Assembly (NCBI GenBank): GCA_019752635.1
Contig: JAIELX010000072.1
Span: forward strand, 1 to 64,000
DNA from: Candidatus Obscuribacterales bacterium
Lineage (GTDB): Bacteria; Cyanobacteriota; Vampirovibrionia; Obscuribacterales; Obscuribacteraceae
DNA length: 64,000 bases
Direction: 5' to 3'
The notes beneath the pieces were generated by a model, which was not told where the DNA came from, made no database searches, and worked only from the letters and a program-made list of their open reading frames with translations. The translations under genes were made by a program, and so were the position numbers. This document shows positions 1 through 7,434 of the stretch, in pieces. Numbering within the stretch: the first letter of the stretch is position 1; the number at the start of each line of letters is the position of its first letter.

Positions 1-330
1 ACTAGAAGCCTGCACTCATTAATTTGGGGTAGTGCGACCGGGCGACGCCAAGCGGACATTCATATTGTCGCTCAACAGATATCCTTTTCGCCGCGGGAGA
101 ACAATGCTGACTCGAAATTGCATATATGCATGCATTGCGCACAACCTTCGAATTTCAAATTGCAGGGAGAATCAGCACTGTAAACGGTTCGAGCGCTCGA
201 CTTCGCGAGCGCAGCTGATAGCAATATCAAAACTGTTACCCTGCACATTCATTGCTGAGTCGAGAGAGACTGGAACCTGCTCGACGCTGACAGCCGATCT
301 TGAACAACCCTTCTGATTGCGCAAACACTT
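1..330. other. Intergenic, no convincing gene
   Basis: No reading frame here looks like a protein: the open frames are short, Cys/Arg-rich and lack a ribosome site. One perfect 7-bp stem-loop is visible at 193-212 (GCGCTCG, 6-base loop, CGAGCGC). It lies about 120 bases beyond the stop of the minus-strand histidine kinase and has no U-tract, so it is at best a weak terminator candidate. Confidence 0.5.
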
Positions 331-2094
331 TTACTTAAGAAGGAGGAGCGTAAACCAGAAGCGACTTCCCTTACCTTCTTGGCTTTCGGCTTCTATCTTC
401 CCGCCATGTTGTTTGACAATAGCTTTGCAAATGGGCAAACCCAAGCCACTACCGAGGATGGCATCTTCAGATTTGATTTGTGCGTACGATTCGAAAATCG
501 TCTCTCTTTTGTCGGCGGGTATGCCACGTCCCTGATCACTAACGCTGACCAGCACATGACTTTCGGTTGATTCAGCGCGTATCTCGATGGAGCTTTCCGG
601 TGGTGAAAATTTGAGGGCGTTTGAAAGGAGATTGATAATTACCTGCACTATTCTGCGTCCATCAGCCATACAAAGGAGATCCTCTGCATTGATATTGATC
701 GTGATTCGTTGCTCGGTGGCAATGCCTGCCACTGATGCACTTGCCGTATCAATCAGCTTCTTGATCCTTTCGGGTCTGAGTTCAAGGTTCATCTTGCCCT
801 GGCGCATCTTCTCCAGATCCAGCAAGTCATTTATCAAAACGATGAGGCCGGATGCTGCAACGAGCCCTTTCTCAGCGAAGTGTATGCCTCGTTCATTGAG
901 ATTTCCGAGAGTCCCATCCTTGAACATCGTCATAATTAACTGTAATGACGTGATCGGGGTGCGCAAATCGTGACTGATTAATGCGCTGAACCTGCGTTTT
1001 GCCTGCTCGATCTTAAAACGCTCGGTTACATCAAGCATGGCCAAAATGCTTCTACGCTCTTGTCTATGATCGTCGGTCCTTGTAAGGGTGTACTCAACCA
1101 TGGCATCTTCTGCATCGTTCCTTCTAAGCCGAGCTTCCTGCAGCACATTAAAGCGGTTCTCCGGATTTTCAAGACCGAAAGCTATCGAGGGCAGAACTTT
1201 TCTTAGTTCGGTGGATGAAATTTCATCGGCAGATAGTCCAGTCAGTTGCAGCATTTTCTCATTGGCAAACTCAATCTTTTCGCTCGAATCAAACATCAAA
1301 ACTGCGACCGGTAAAGACTGCAGAATCTGGCGTAATTTCTCTTCGCTTGCTCTTATGAGTTCTTCTTCTCTCTTGCGCGCAGTTACATCGTGCGCCACGC
1401 AAAATAGCCCCTGCTCTTTTACGGACCAGTAAGCCGACCAAGCGATGTCTATCAATGTGCCGTTTTTCTTGCGAAATTTGTTCTCAAAGGTCACCTGGTT
1501 GACGCTTTTTTGCGAACCGAGCGCGGTCTCTAGTGCATCAGAGCACCCTTCTTCGAAGAATTTCGAGAGCTTGTGTCCCGTAAGTTCATCTGGACTGTAA
1601 CCCCAGAGCTCTTCACAAACGGGACTGACCTTGATAAGTCTACCGTCGATATCCAGGATGCAGATCACATCAGCTGTCTTGTTGAAAATCGCATTTTCTT
1701 TTTTTCTTGATTCAGCGATACTTTCGGCCAACTTGTCTAGTTCTGCCTGGAATGGTTTGAAATCGGCTGTCTTGGGCAGTACAAAATGATTCTCTTGTAA
1801 AAGATTTCTGACGGCTTCTGTGCATTTCTCAATGGAAGTGTCGGCGGTTGGTTTGGCGGCCTTCCAGAATGCGAAAGCAGCGATTGGCATTAGTAAGATC
1901 TGCAGAAATAGAAATCGCAGTAAGACAGTGAATCGAGCGGATAAATTCGTTGAAGTTTCATCGGACAAGCGGTAGGCGGACAGCTGCGATTGTAGATTTA
2001 CAACTGACGCAATCTCAATAAAGAGAAACGCAAGAGTTAGTGTCAGCGCAAAGCCTGCGACAAACAAAAACAACTTTTGAGGACCTGGCTGCAT
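331..2094 (-). CDS. Membrane PAS-PAS sensor histidine kinase
   Basis: Sensor kinase of a two-component system, anchored in the inner membrane. Two hydrophobic segments (about residues 9-32 and 59-80) enclose a very short extracytoplasmic stretch, so the signal is probably intracellular or membrane-borne. Two PAS domains follow (about 135-240 and 250-360), then HisKA with the phospho-acceptor His in SALISHDLRT (about residue 375) and a HATPase domain with N-box NLLSNALKF, G1 DQGRGIP and G2 GSGLGLPI. All catalytic boxes are intact. A GTG lies one codon upstream of the chosen ATG and neither start has a close Shine-Dalgarno. It is transcribed divergently from an OmpR-type regulator at 2302, the likely partner. 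The ligand cannot be read from the sequence. Confidence 0.9.
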   Translation of the reverse strand: MQPGPQKLFLFVAGFALTLTLAFLFIEIASVVNLQSQLSAYRLSDETSTNLSARFTVLLRFLFLQILLMPIAAFAFWKAAKPTADTSIEKCTEAVRNLLQENHFVLPKTADFKPFQAELDKLAESIAESRKKENAIFNKTADVICILDIDGRLIKVSPVCEELWGYSPDELTGHKLSKFFEEGCSDALETALGSQKSVNQVTFENKFRKKNGTLIDIAWSAYWSVKEQGLFCVAHDVTARKREEELIRASEEKLRQILQSLPVAVLMFDSSEKIEFANEKMLQLTGLSADEISSTELRKVLPSIAFGLENPENRFNVLQEARLRRNDAEDAMVEYTLTRTDDHRQERRSILAMLDVTERFKIEQAKRRFSALISHDLRTPITSLQLIMTMFKDGTLGNLNERGIHFAEKGLVAASGLIVLINDLLDLEKMRQGKMNLELRPERIKKLIDTASASVAGIATEQRITININAEDLLCMADGRRIVQVIINLLSNALKFSPPESSIEIRAESTESHVLVSVSDQGRGIPADKRETIFESYAQIKSEDAILGSGLGLPICKAIVKQHGGKIEAESQEGKGSRFWFTLLLLK

Positions 2095-2301
2095 CACTTT
2101 AAAAGTGCTCCAGTAAATTCAGCGTTTCGGAAAGTCAAGCGCGATCTGAAGCACCAACTCTGACACCTTATTATTCTACTAGCGTATGCGTGCAGTTTGA
2201 TTTGAGAGGACGAAACGGTTCAGCTCCGGGCGCAGCTCAGAGCGGACCAGGGTCTGATGCGCAACTGGTACAATACGCTTCGAGTCCAGGGACGCCAAAC
2301 T

Positions 2302-2970
2302 GTGAACTATAAAGCGCTAATTATTGAAGATGACGAGATACTAGCTGAAGCCATGGCTGAATGGTTGAAAGGCAAAGACTTCGATTGTGATGTTGTCGGC
2401 AGGGGGGATGAGGCAGCCGACTGGTTTGCAAGATTTAAGTACGACCTGGCAATTGTTGATTGGCAGATACCCGGGCTCCCGGGAGTGGAAGTAATAAGAC
2501 AATACCGACAGCGCCGCGGAACCTGCTCCATTCTCATGCTGACGGGAAAGGATGCAGACGAGGAAAAGGAGCAAGGGTTAGATGCTGGTGCGGACGACTA
2601 CCTGACGAAACCATTCAGTTATGTTGAATTAGGCGCACGCATACGCGCACTGTTACGCCGCCCTGCGAGTTACGTTCAGGACACACTGGCTCAGGGTGCT
2701 CTTGTTCTCGATTTCAAGGAACACAAAGCTGAGAAAGCCGGCATTGACATTCCACTGACGGCAAATGAGTTTGCTGTGCTTCAATTCTTTTTGAGACATC
2801 CTAATGAGGTGCTCGACAATGAGGCTCTGATTCTTCGAATCTGGGGTTCCGATGCGGATGTGACCACCGACGCGATCTACAGCTGCATTAAGCGTCTCAG
2901 AAAGAAACTTGGTAGCAGTATCATCGAAAACGTGCACGGAGTTGGTTATAAGCTAGGTTCTGTTTCTTGA
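2302..2970 (+). CDS. OmpR/PhoB-family response regulator
   Basis: DNA-binding response regulator: receiver domain (residues about 4-115) with acidic pair EDD at 9-11, phospho-acceptor Asp53 in AIVDWQIPG and the conserved Lys in DDYLTKPFSY, followed by a winged-helix effector domain ending in the usual YSCIKRLRKKLG...GVGYKL. I chose the GTG at 2302, 14 codons or so inside the longest frame, because the family normally starts about three residues before the first beta strand and AGGGA lies just upstream. The ATG at 2257 would add 15 atypical residues. The gene is divergent from the PAS histidine kinase, its probable partner. OmpR-family regulators bind tandem 11-bp direct repeats, which matters because such repeats precede several genes at 4.3-8.3 kb. 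Confidence 0.9.
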   Translation: MNYKALIIEDDEILAEAMAEWLKGKDFDCDVVGRGDEAADWFARFKYDLAIVDWQIPGLPGVEVIRQYRQRRGTCSILMLTGKDADEEKEQGLDAGADDYLTKPFSYVELGARIRALLRRPASYVQDTLAQGALVLDFKEHKAEKAGIDIPLTANEFAVLQFFLRHPNEVLDNEALILRIWGSDADVTTDAIYSCIKRLRKKLGSSIIENVHGVGYKLGSVS

Positions 2971-3039
2971 CTGAGAGCATATCAAAAGAGCAAAGTCCCT
3001 GGCAGTTTCACGCGGAGCCTTCGCTGGTCAAGACAGTCA

Positions 3040-4176
3040 CTATTTCTTTTTTGTCAAAGTATAGACCGTGCCTTGCGAATTATGCGGCCATTCTGCTTTG
3101 AGGGCCGCACCACCTACGCCTTGAACGGACATCGATACAACTCTTCCCGCAACTGGTCCTCCTTTGTACATGAAGATCTGCGTGCCGTCCGCAAATGTAT
3201 ATGTGCCAAAGCCACGAATTTCGGAAGGGGTGAATTTCGCATCGATGGCTTTGTAAGTCTCTGTCTTACCGTCCTTGGTCACTTTCAAATCGCCTGAGGC
3301 GGTGGCCGTCCATACAGTCGTTCCGTCCGTCATGACAATTAATCGTTCTCTGTCTCCGGGATTGATTCGCGCGGATATTCCTCCCATCTTGATCGTTTCT
3401 TCTGGAAATCCGGGATAGGTTCGAACAGTTTCGACTTTGTCTTTGAGTTGGAACTCTCTAGTTGTGAATTTTCCGTGCGCATGCGTGGTGAGGGTGACCC
3501 CAATATCAATTTGATCATCGTAGTCCGTTTGATAGGTCTTTTCGACGGTTCCATCCTTATAGACCTTGGTGGTGCTGGCCCCTTTTGCAATCACGATAAC
3601 CCCGCCCTCTTCCAAGATTGCCTTGCCTTGCAGCTTGCCTTTACTGTCGACCACGTCGCCATTTTGCCGGATTGTACACGAAGTGCCCGAAGTACCGACC
3701 CCTAGTTTGATTTCAAAGGACCCGTCTGCATTTTGTTTGACCTCAAGGCCGTTCTTGAACGTTAGTTTTGACAATTCTGCAAGTGTGCTTCCGAGATCCT
3801 TAGTAGACGGTGCATCCGCACTCACCCGCTCTGGAGAACGGGTTACTTCAACCGATGCATTCAGGAACTTTTCTCCCCAATAATAGGACTGCTGAGCGAT
3901 CTTGTAGGACTGCAAATCCTTAGCTTTTACAAGTTCGATCTTGTCGCTGTTTCGCACAGGCACGAAGTCATTCAGATCTACAAGTTTCTCGTCGAATGGC
4001 ATTTTGCCCTGTTCTTCGATGAGGAGCGCCGGAAATCCAAACAACTCCAGCACGCCAGCTGCCAAGCCTGTTGCCGGTGGCCGAAACTGCTGGTCCGCAA
4101 AAAGTCTAGCGGCATACTCACCAAGCGGAGTGGGTGTGTGGTCGGCATTTTCAAATTCTTCTACTCGTTTATCCAT
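3040..4176 (-). CDS. Unknown protein with SPERVSADAPS motif and beta-rich C-terminus
   Basis: I do not recognise a family. The 378-residue product has no signal peptide or membrane segment. A short polar N-terminus leads to a segment RPPATGLAAGVLELFGFPAL (about 32-51), then SPERVSADAPSTKDL (114-128), both shared with the neighbour at 4545-5300. From about residue 140 it alternates short beta-like strands with G/D/N turns (NADGSFEI, QNGDVV, YKDGTVEK, KDGKTETYK, FADGTQIF), as in YD/RHS-like or MORN-like repeat folds, though no exact repeat matches those families. The start has AGGGG nine bases upstream. An 11-bp direct-repeat element lies about 100 bases upstream. The gene is the last in a run of minus-strand accessory genes. 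Confidence 0.7.
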   Translation of the reverse strand: MDKRVEEFENADHTPTPLGEYAARLFADQQFRPPATGLAAGVLELFGFPALLIEEQGKMPFDEKLVDLNDFVPVRNSDKIELVKAKDLQSYKIAQQSYYWGEKFLNASVEVTRSPERVSADAPSTKDLGSTLAELSKLTFKNGLEVKQNADGSFEIKLGVGTSGTSCTIRQNGDVVDSKGKLQGKAILEEGGVIVIAKGASTTKVYKDGTVEKTYQTDYDDQIDIGVTLTTHAHGKFTTREFQLKDKVETVRTYPGFPEETIKMGGISARINPGDRERLIVMTDGTTVWTATASGDLKVTKDGKTETYKAIDAKFTPSEIRGFGTYTFADGTQIFMYKGGPVAGRVVSMSVQGVGGAALKAEWPHNSQGTVYTLTKKK

Positions 4177-4272
4177 GATTGATATCCCCTGCGTTAATTT
4201 GGTTCTGGACGGTCTCTGTCAACTAGGCACTAGTACCGTTTCCGTTCTCATTGACGAAGAATCGCCATGAAC

Positions 4273-4321
4273 TGGTTGTTCGTATAGTCATCCAAGGTTT
4301 TGTCAAATGTCTGTCAGCATG
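4273..4321 (-). promoter_or_regulatory. Direct-repeat promoter element, copy 1
   Basis: Read on the minus strand this holds TGACAGACATT followed directly by TGACAAAACCT, two 11-base units, then TGGATGACTATACG with a possible -10 (TATACG) at 4281-4286. The same arrangement is upstream of three other minus-strand genes. Tandem 11-bp direct repeats placed just before a -10 box are how OmpR/PhoB-type regulators activate promoters. The predicted leader to the gene starting at 4176 is about 100 bases. Confidence 0.5.
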
Positions 4322-4360
4322 CACAAAGTGCGCTGAAATCCAAATTGTTGTGCGGATTCA

Positions 4361-4402
4361 ATAAAACACCGAACCTGGGTTCTAGAGCCAGGTTCGGTGT
4401 TT
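4361..4402 (-). terminator. Rho-independent terminator after the 4545-5300 gene
   Basis: On the minus strand ACACCGAACCTGGC and CCCAGGTTCGGTGT pair as a long stem with a short loop, followed by TTTTATTG. It lies about 140 bases after the stop of the minus-strand gene at 4545. A near-identical terminator is at 5421-5462. Confidence 0.8.
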
Positions 4403-4544
4403 GGGGGAGGGGGGAAGGAAATCTTTTTGTCAATTCAGTGAAATCTATCAAGCCGTTTTGCAACTTCGCAACGGCACCAGCCTAAATAGAACATCTCAGA
4501 TGGATCGCTGTAACAGCAACTTATGGCAATGGGACTAGAGCGAG

Positions 4545-5300
4545 CTAGTGTCTGGGCATACGCCGCAGGAGTATCACTTCTCTAAATGAAGTAATGGCCT
4601 CGCCCGTTGTGATCACTTTTGAATGACCTTTGTAAGGTGACGCCGATATTGGTCCCGAATCAGGGATGTACAGCTGTGTCTCGGTACCAAACGGTCCTGC
4701 CTGAAGCGTAATGCTAGGAATAGGAGGCACGAAGATTTTCGGAAAGGGTTCGTATTCGACAACCGTTGTGAGCGGAACTTTGTTCTTCGGGTAACAAGAA
4801 AGTTCGACATCCAGACCGTAAGCATCAGAAATATCTTTCGAAAATTGATCTAATTTGGACCAGAGTTTTATCCGATCATCCGGTCGTTTGAAATCTTTGG
4901 AAAGTGCTGCTTTGATGAGTGGTTGTAGCTTCTTGTGATCGATTTGTCCGTGCTCGACTTGCGTCCCCAATTCTATTAGCATATCGCCGAATTCTTTGAA
5001 TGGCTCTTTGTCCAATCCAGCCTTAGAGATAGTATTCCTCCAGTCGATGCCGAATTGTGTCATGATGACAGATTCTACAATTATGCATACGAGATCCTTC
5101 TTAGACGGCGCATCCGCGCTCACCCGCTCGGGAGAAGAGATTATATCGAGCTCTGGAAATCCAAGTGACTTTGGCAAACTAGCAGCCAAGCCTGGTGCAC
5201 ATGGCCGAAGCTGCGCCCAGTCTTCCAAAAGGAAAGGCTCGCTATCAAGAAATTGAGTGGTCGTCGGCTCGATTATTCCTTTTTCTATTCGTTCAACCAT
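4545..5300 (-). CDS. Unknown protein with SPERVSADAPS motif
   Basis: 251 residues, soluble, no signal peptide, family not recognised. It is a paralogue of the 3040-4176 protein over the N-terminal part: LRPCAPGLAASLPKSLGFPEL (about 31-51) and SPERVSADAPSKKDL (56-70). Here the two segments are adjacent, while the paralogue has about 60 extra residues between them. The remainder is helical and then ends in a proline- and aromatic-rich tail, not the beta repeats of its neighbour. The ATG at 5300 is chosen because its surroundings (ATCATGGTTGAACG) match the start of the paralogue (ATCATGGATAAACG), with GGGAG upstream. The longer frame reaching 5429 would run through the promoter element and terminator. 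Confidence 0.7.
   Translation of the reverse strand: MVERIEKGIIEPTTTQFLDSEPFLLEDWAQLRPCAPGLAASLPKSLGFPELDIISSPERVSADAPSKKDLVCIIVESVIMTQFGIDWRNTISKAGLDKEPFKEFGDMLIELGTQVEHGQIDHKKLQPLIKAALSKDFKRPDDRIKLWSKLDQFSKDISDAYGLDVELSCYPKNKVPLTTVVEYEPFPKIFVPPIPSITLQAGPFGTETQLYIPDSGPISASPYKGHSKVITTGEAITSFREVILLRRMPRH
4625..4758. repeat. Tandem-duplicated block, coding part, copy A
   Basis: Lies inside the 3' end of the 4545-5300 gene. It matches 5561-5697 at the 3' end of the next gene, including AGGGATGTACAGCTGTGT and GGTACCAAACGGTCC. In copy B a block of about 100 bases is missing between this part and the preceding repeat part, which indicates a deletion after duplication. Confidence 0.75.
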
Positions 5301-5320
5301 GATTGATATTCTCCCTGCGC

Positions 5321-5370
5321 TGGTTGTTCGTATAGTCATCCAAAGTTTTGTCAGATGTCTGTCAGCATGC
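5321..5370 (-). promoter_or_regulatory. Direct-repeat promoter element, copy 2
   Basis: Minus strand: TGACAGACATC and TGACAAAACTT as adjacent 11-base units, then TGGATGACTATACG. A possible -10 TATACG lies at 5329-5334. A start of transcription near 5321 would give a leader of about 20 bases holding the GGGAG ribosome site of the gene at 5300. This short leader differs from the leaders of about 100 bases at copies 1 and 4. Confidence 0.5.
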
Positions 5371-5420
5371 AGATCAAGAGTTCGACCAAATTGTGCTGAA
5401 ATCCAGATTATTGTCCGGAT

Positions 5421-5462
5421 AAAAAACACCGAACCCGGGCGCTAGAGCCAGGTTCGGTGTTT
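5421..5462 (-). terminator. Rho-independent terminator after the 5597-6037 gene
   Basis: Minus strand: ACACCGAACCTGGC, loop, GCCCGGGTTCGGTGT, then TTTTTAT. It lies about 135 bases beyond the stop at 5597 and ends the two-gene unit that starts at 6369. It is a duplicate of the terminator at 4361-4402. Confidence 0.8.
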
Positions 5463-5560
5463 GGGGGAGGAGGGGGAAGGAAACTTTCTTTGTCGATTAA
5501 GTGAAATCTACCAAGCCGTTTTGCAACTTCGCAAACGACACCAGCCTAAAGAGAACATCA

Positions 5561-5697
5561 TGACCTTCGTAAGGTGACGCTGATGGTTCTCCCTAATCAG
5601 GGATGTACAGCTGTGTCACGGTACCAAACGGTCCCCCCGGAAGCGTAATTCCTAAGGATAGAAGGCCTGACGATATTCGGATAGTGTTTGTATTCGT
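5561..5697. repeat. Tandem-duplicated block, coding part, copy B
   Basis: Matches 4625-4758, which is the 3' part of the SPERVSADAPS gene. Here it forms the last codons and 3' untranslated part of the 5597-6037 gene in another context. The downstream end of that gene therefore looks like a remnant of a duplicated neighbour. Confidence 0.7.
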
Positions 5698-6037
5698 CCG
5701 CCTTCGCGTTGTTCAGAATTCCAGTGCCGCCGATGATAACTCGCCACTGTGACCTCAGACCGTTGCCATGAGTCCGTTCTTGTTCTGATGCATGCGCGGG
5801 TGTATCCGTCGGGTTTTGAAGTCGGTTGCGCGGCATTTCTGCGTCATCAACAGTTGCTTTTCGGTTATCCTCGATAATCAGTTGTGGTATCGTTCCTAAG
5901 GGAATGGTGTCAGGTTGTTTCTTTGATTGACAAAGCTCTTTATAGAGCTCAAGCAAATCTTCGCGAGAAAGGTTTGTTGAGCTGTTTTTGGTATCAATCT
6001 GTTCTTCTTTTAAAAGTTCTGGTAGCTTGTCTCTCAT
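5597..6037 (-). CDS. Small unknown protein, second of a coupled paralogous pair
   Basis: 146 residues, charged, no signal peptide or membrane segment, not recognised. The N-terminus MRDKLPELLKEEQID...TNLSREDLL matches the upstream gene (MRNKLPGISRVEQID...TDLSRADVL), so the two are paralogues that diverge after about residue 30. The ATG overlaps the stop of the upstream gene by four bases and has GGAGG at ideal spacing, so translation is probably coupled. The last about 35 codons overlap a duplicated piece of the 4545-5300 gene in another reading context, so the C-terminus may be recent and non-functional. Confidence 0.6.
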   Translation of the reverse strand: MRDKLPELLKEEQIDTKNSSTNLSREDLLELYKELCQSKKQPDTIPLGTIPQLIIEDNRKATVDDAEMPRNRLQNPTDTPAHASEQERTHGNGLRSQWRVIIGGTGILNNAKADEYKHYPNIVRPSILRNYASGGTVWYRDTAVHP

Positions 6038-6369
6038 CGATCCTCCAAATGTCCTTCTAAGTTGTTCTCACAGAGCGAAGCGTTCATAAAGAACGCGATG
6101 AGGTCCGAGACCTCTTCAACGTCGTCACCTTCTACTTTAGTTTCAGTTTTAGGTCGTTGATTCCAAAACGATATAAGCATCCTTGTTGGCACTAGCTGTG
6201 ACAATACGGTTTGCGCAATGGATCCGCACGCGTACGCACAACCCATGAAATCCAACCCGGAAAGAATCTTCGCGATCGGATGAAGCACATCTGCGCGAGA
6301 AAGATCTGTTGGGGTGTTTGTGATATCAATCTGTTCTACTCTTGAAATTCCTGGTAGCTTGTTTCTCAT
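6034..6369 (-). CDS. Small unknown protein, first of a coupled paralogous pair
   Basis: 111 residues, not recognised. The first 30 residues are shared with the following gene; the rest differs, with a mildly hydrophobic centre (GLDFMGCAYACGSIAQTVL, about 38-56) and an acidic tail. GGAGG seven bases before the ATG at 6369 sets the start. The stop overlaps the start of the next gene by four bases. The third copy of the 11-bp direct-repeat element lies about 45 bases upstream, so the pair should form one unit ending at the terminator at 5421-5462. Confidence 0.6.
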   Translation of the reverse strand: MRNKLPGISRVEQIDITNTPTDLSRADVLHPIAKILSGLDFMGCAYACGSIAQTVLSQLVPTRMLISFWNQRPKTETKVEGDDVEEVSDLIAFFMNASLCENNLEGHLEDR

Positions 6370-6412
6370 CGATCCTCCGATGCCCTTCCAGGGCCGGTCC
6401 GCTTAGAAATGA

Positions 6413-6446
6413 ATGATTCTCTGAAACTTTGTCAAATCTCTGTCAA
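6413..6446 (-). promoter_or_regulatory. Direct-repeat promoter element, copy 3
   Basis: Minus strand: TTGACAGAGAT followed directly by TTGACAAAGTT, again 11-base units, then TCAGAGAATCATTC. It overlaps the stop codon of the upstream recombinase-like gene and precedes the pair starting at 6369. No clear -10 can be named. The core TTTGTCAAATCTCTGTCA (plus strand) is one substitution from copy 1. Confidence 0.4.
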
Positions 6447-7309
6447 GGCAGTATTGAAACTGAAACGTCCAGTTGCACTTGTGTAGGCTGCTTGTCAAAA
6501 TCGGATTTATTGGAAACGTCGGGCGAAAACTGTATCGCAGGATGACGGACTTCTCTCTGAGCCGATGCAGCGTATCTGAGTAACCTGGCTGACAAAAACA
6601 GTTTTAGTCGGTGTCCTGTGGAGCGAATCAAATAATCAATGCCGCCAGTAGAAATGCGAGTACCAGAAGCGCTTGTAATGATTGCATCAGATGAGACACT
6701 AGATAAGTCGGAACGTTGTTCCAGCCAATCGATCAAAGCAATTTCCGTTTCTATACAGAGACTGATCTTGCGTTGTCGTTGATTACGAGTCAAAAGGAGA
6801 TCGGTTCGCTCATCCTCGAAAATCAGATCGCCTAAGTTGATGGCGGAACAATCGCTGGGTAGTAATCCCTCATAAATTATCAAGAAAAAAATGAGTTTGA
6901 CTTTCTTGGACTGGCAGCATCGAAGGTGATCCAGCAATAACTGACAGTCATTATCCTTTAAAGTTTTTTCCGTGCGTAGCTTGTTTGAAGCAGTTCCGAA
7001 AGTGATTCCGTAATAGCACTGAAAGAAATTATCTGTAGCTGCACTGATGTCTTTTAGACTGGACTGTCTGAGTCCAACAGATTTGCAGTGAGCTAGATAT
7101 GCGGGTAAATGGCTTATGAGAGCATCGGCGGAGAGGTTTATCGGAAGCGGCGAGTGGAATGGTAACTCGCTAACGATCGATTCATCCAAAGTCGCAACAT
7201 AGTTCAAGAACCCTCGCAACCTGGACACATAGTTTCGCACCGTGTGGCGGCTCATGCCTGCTTCATTGAGCCAGTCTGCGAAGTAATACAGTTCTCTTGG
7301 GTCTCTCAT
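6443..7309 (-). CDS. Degenerate tyrosine recombinase-like protein
   Basis: About 288 residues with the layout of a phage-type integrase: an N-terminal SAM-like core-binding domain (LYYFADWLNEAGMSRHTVRN, LRGFLNYV) and a catalytic-domain-like second half. The key residues look lost: the family arginine after the first catalytic helices (normally GLRxSE) reads EGLLPSDC, the HxxR box reads GHRLKLFLSARLLRYAAS, and no C-terminal nucleophile tyrosine follows. I infer a recombinase fold without activity, or a decayed gene. The ATG at 7309 has GAGTGG before it; a GTG eleven codons upstream is also open. It sits among accessory genes, which fits a past mobile origin of the block. Confidence 0.6.
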   Translation of the reverse strand: MRDPRELYYFADWLNEAGMSRHTVRNYVSRLRGFLNYVATLDESIVSELPFHSPLPINLSADALISHLPAYLAHCKSVGLRQSSLKDISAATDNFFQCYYGITFGTASNKLRTEKTLKDNDCQLLLDHLRCCQSKKVKLIFFLIIYEGLLPSDCSAINLGDLIFEDERTDLLLTRNQRQRKISLCIETEIALIDWLEQRSDLSSVSSDAIITSASGTRISTGGIDYLIRSTGHRLKLFLSARLLRYAASAQREVRHPAIQFSPDVSNKSDFDKQPTQVQLDVSVSILP

Positions 7310-7389
7310 ATCCACTCGCTCATTAATGTCCAGGAGCCACACCGTGTTCTAAGCCTGTCAGGCTACCCGTCGTGACTTCATGAAGCCGC

Positions 7390-7424
7390 GAACCATGGCG
7401 GTCAGTTAGCGATCGCCATGGTTC
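7390..7424. other. Perfect 11-bp inverted repeat
   Basis: GAACCATGGCG and CGCCATGGTTC are separated by 13 bases. It lies 10 bases beyond the stop of the 7435-8139 gene and about 80 bases before the recombinase-like start. There is no U-tract on either side, so it may be a stem-loop that protects the mRNA 3' end or a protein-binding site. Confidence 0.6.
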
Positions 7425-7434
7425 ACCGGGCATA

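Larger units (their letters stand above)
4273..4500. repeat. Tandem-duplicated block, upstream-element/terminator part, copy A
   Basis: Closely matches 5321-5556: both hold the direct-repeat element, the ACCGAACC...GGTTCGGT terminator hairpin, a GTTTGGGGGAGG run and a segment reading CAAGCCGTTTTGCAACTTCG ahead of ACCAGCCTAAA. The copies differ by substitutions and small indels. The block lies between the two SPERVSADAPS genes and repeats again beyond the second. Confidence 0.8.
5321..5556. repeat. Tandem-duplicated block, upstream-element/terminator part, copy B
   Basis: Second copy of 4273-4500, offset by about 1.05 kb. It carries the same element, terminator hairpin and downstream segment in the same order. 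Confidence 0.8.

Noticed and set aside
32..316. Open frame of 94 codons on the plus strand
   Set aside because: Arg/Cys-rich, no ribosome site, no recognisable motif; likely chance.
4273..4321. Canonical sigma-70 promoter TTGACA ... TATACG
   Set aside because: The spacing between the TTGACA-like half-site and the -10 is only 14 bases and the half-site is doubled with an 11-base period, which fits a regulator site better than a -35 box.
4361..5462. Hairpins as ends of an insertion sequence
   Set aside because: The two hairpins are in direct orientation, each is a T-tailed terminator on the minus strand, and no transposase lies between them.
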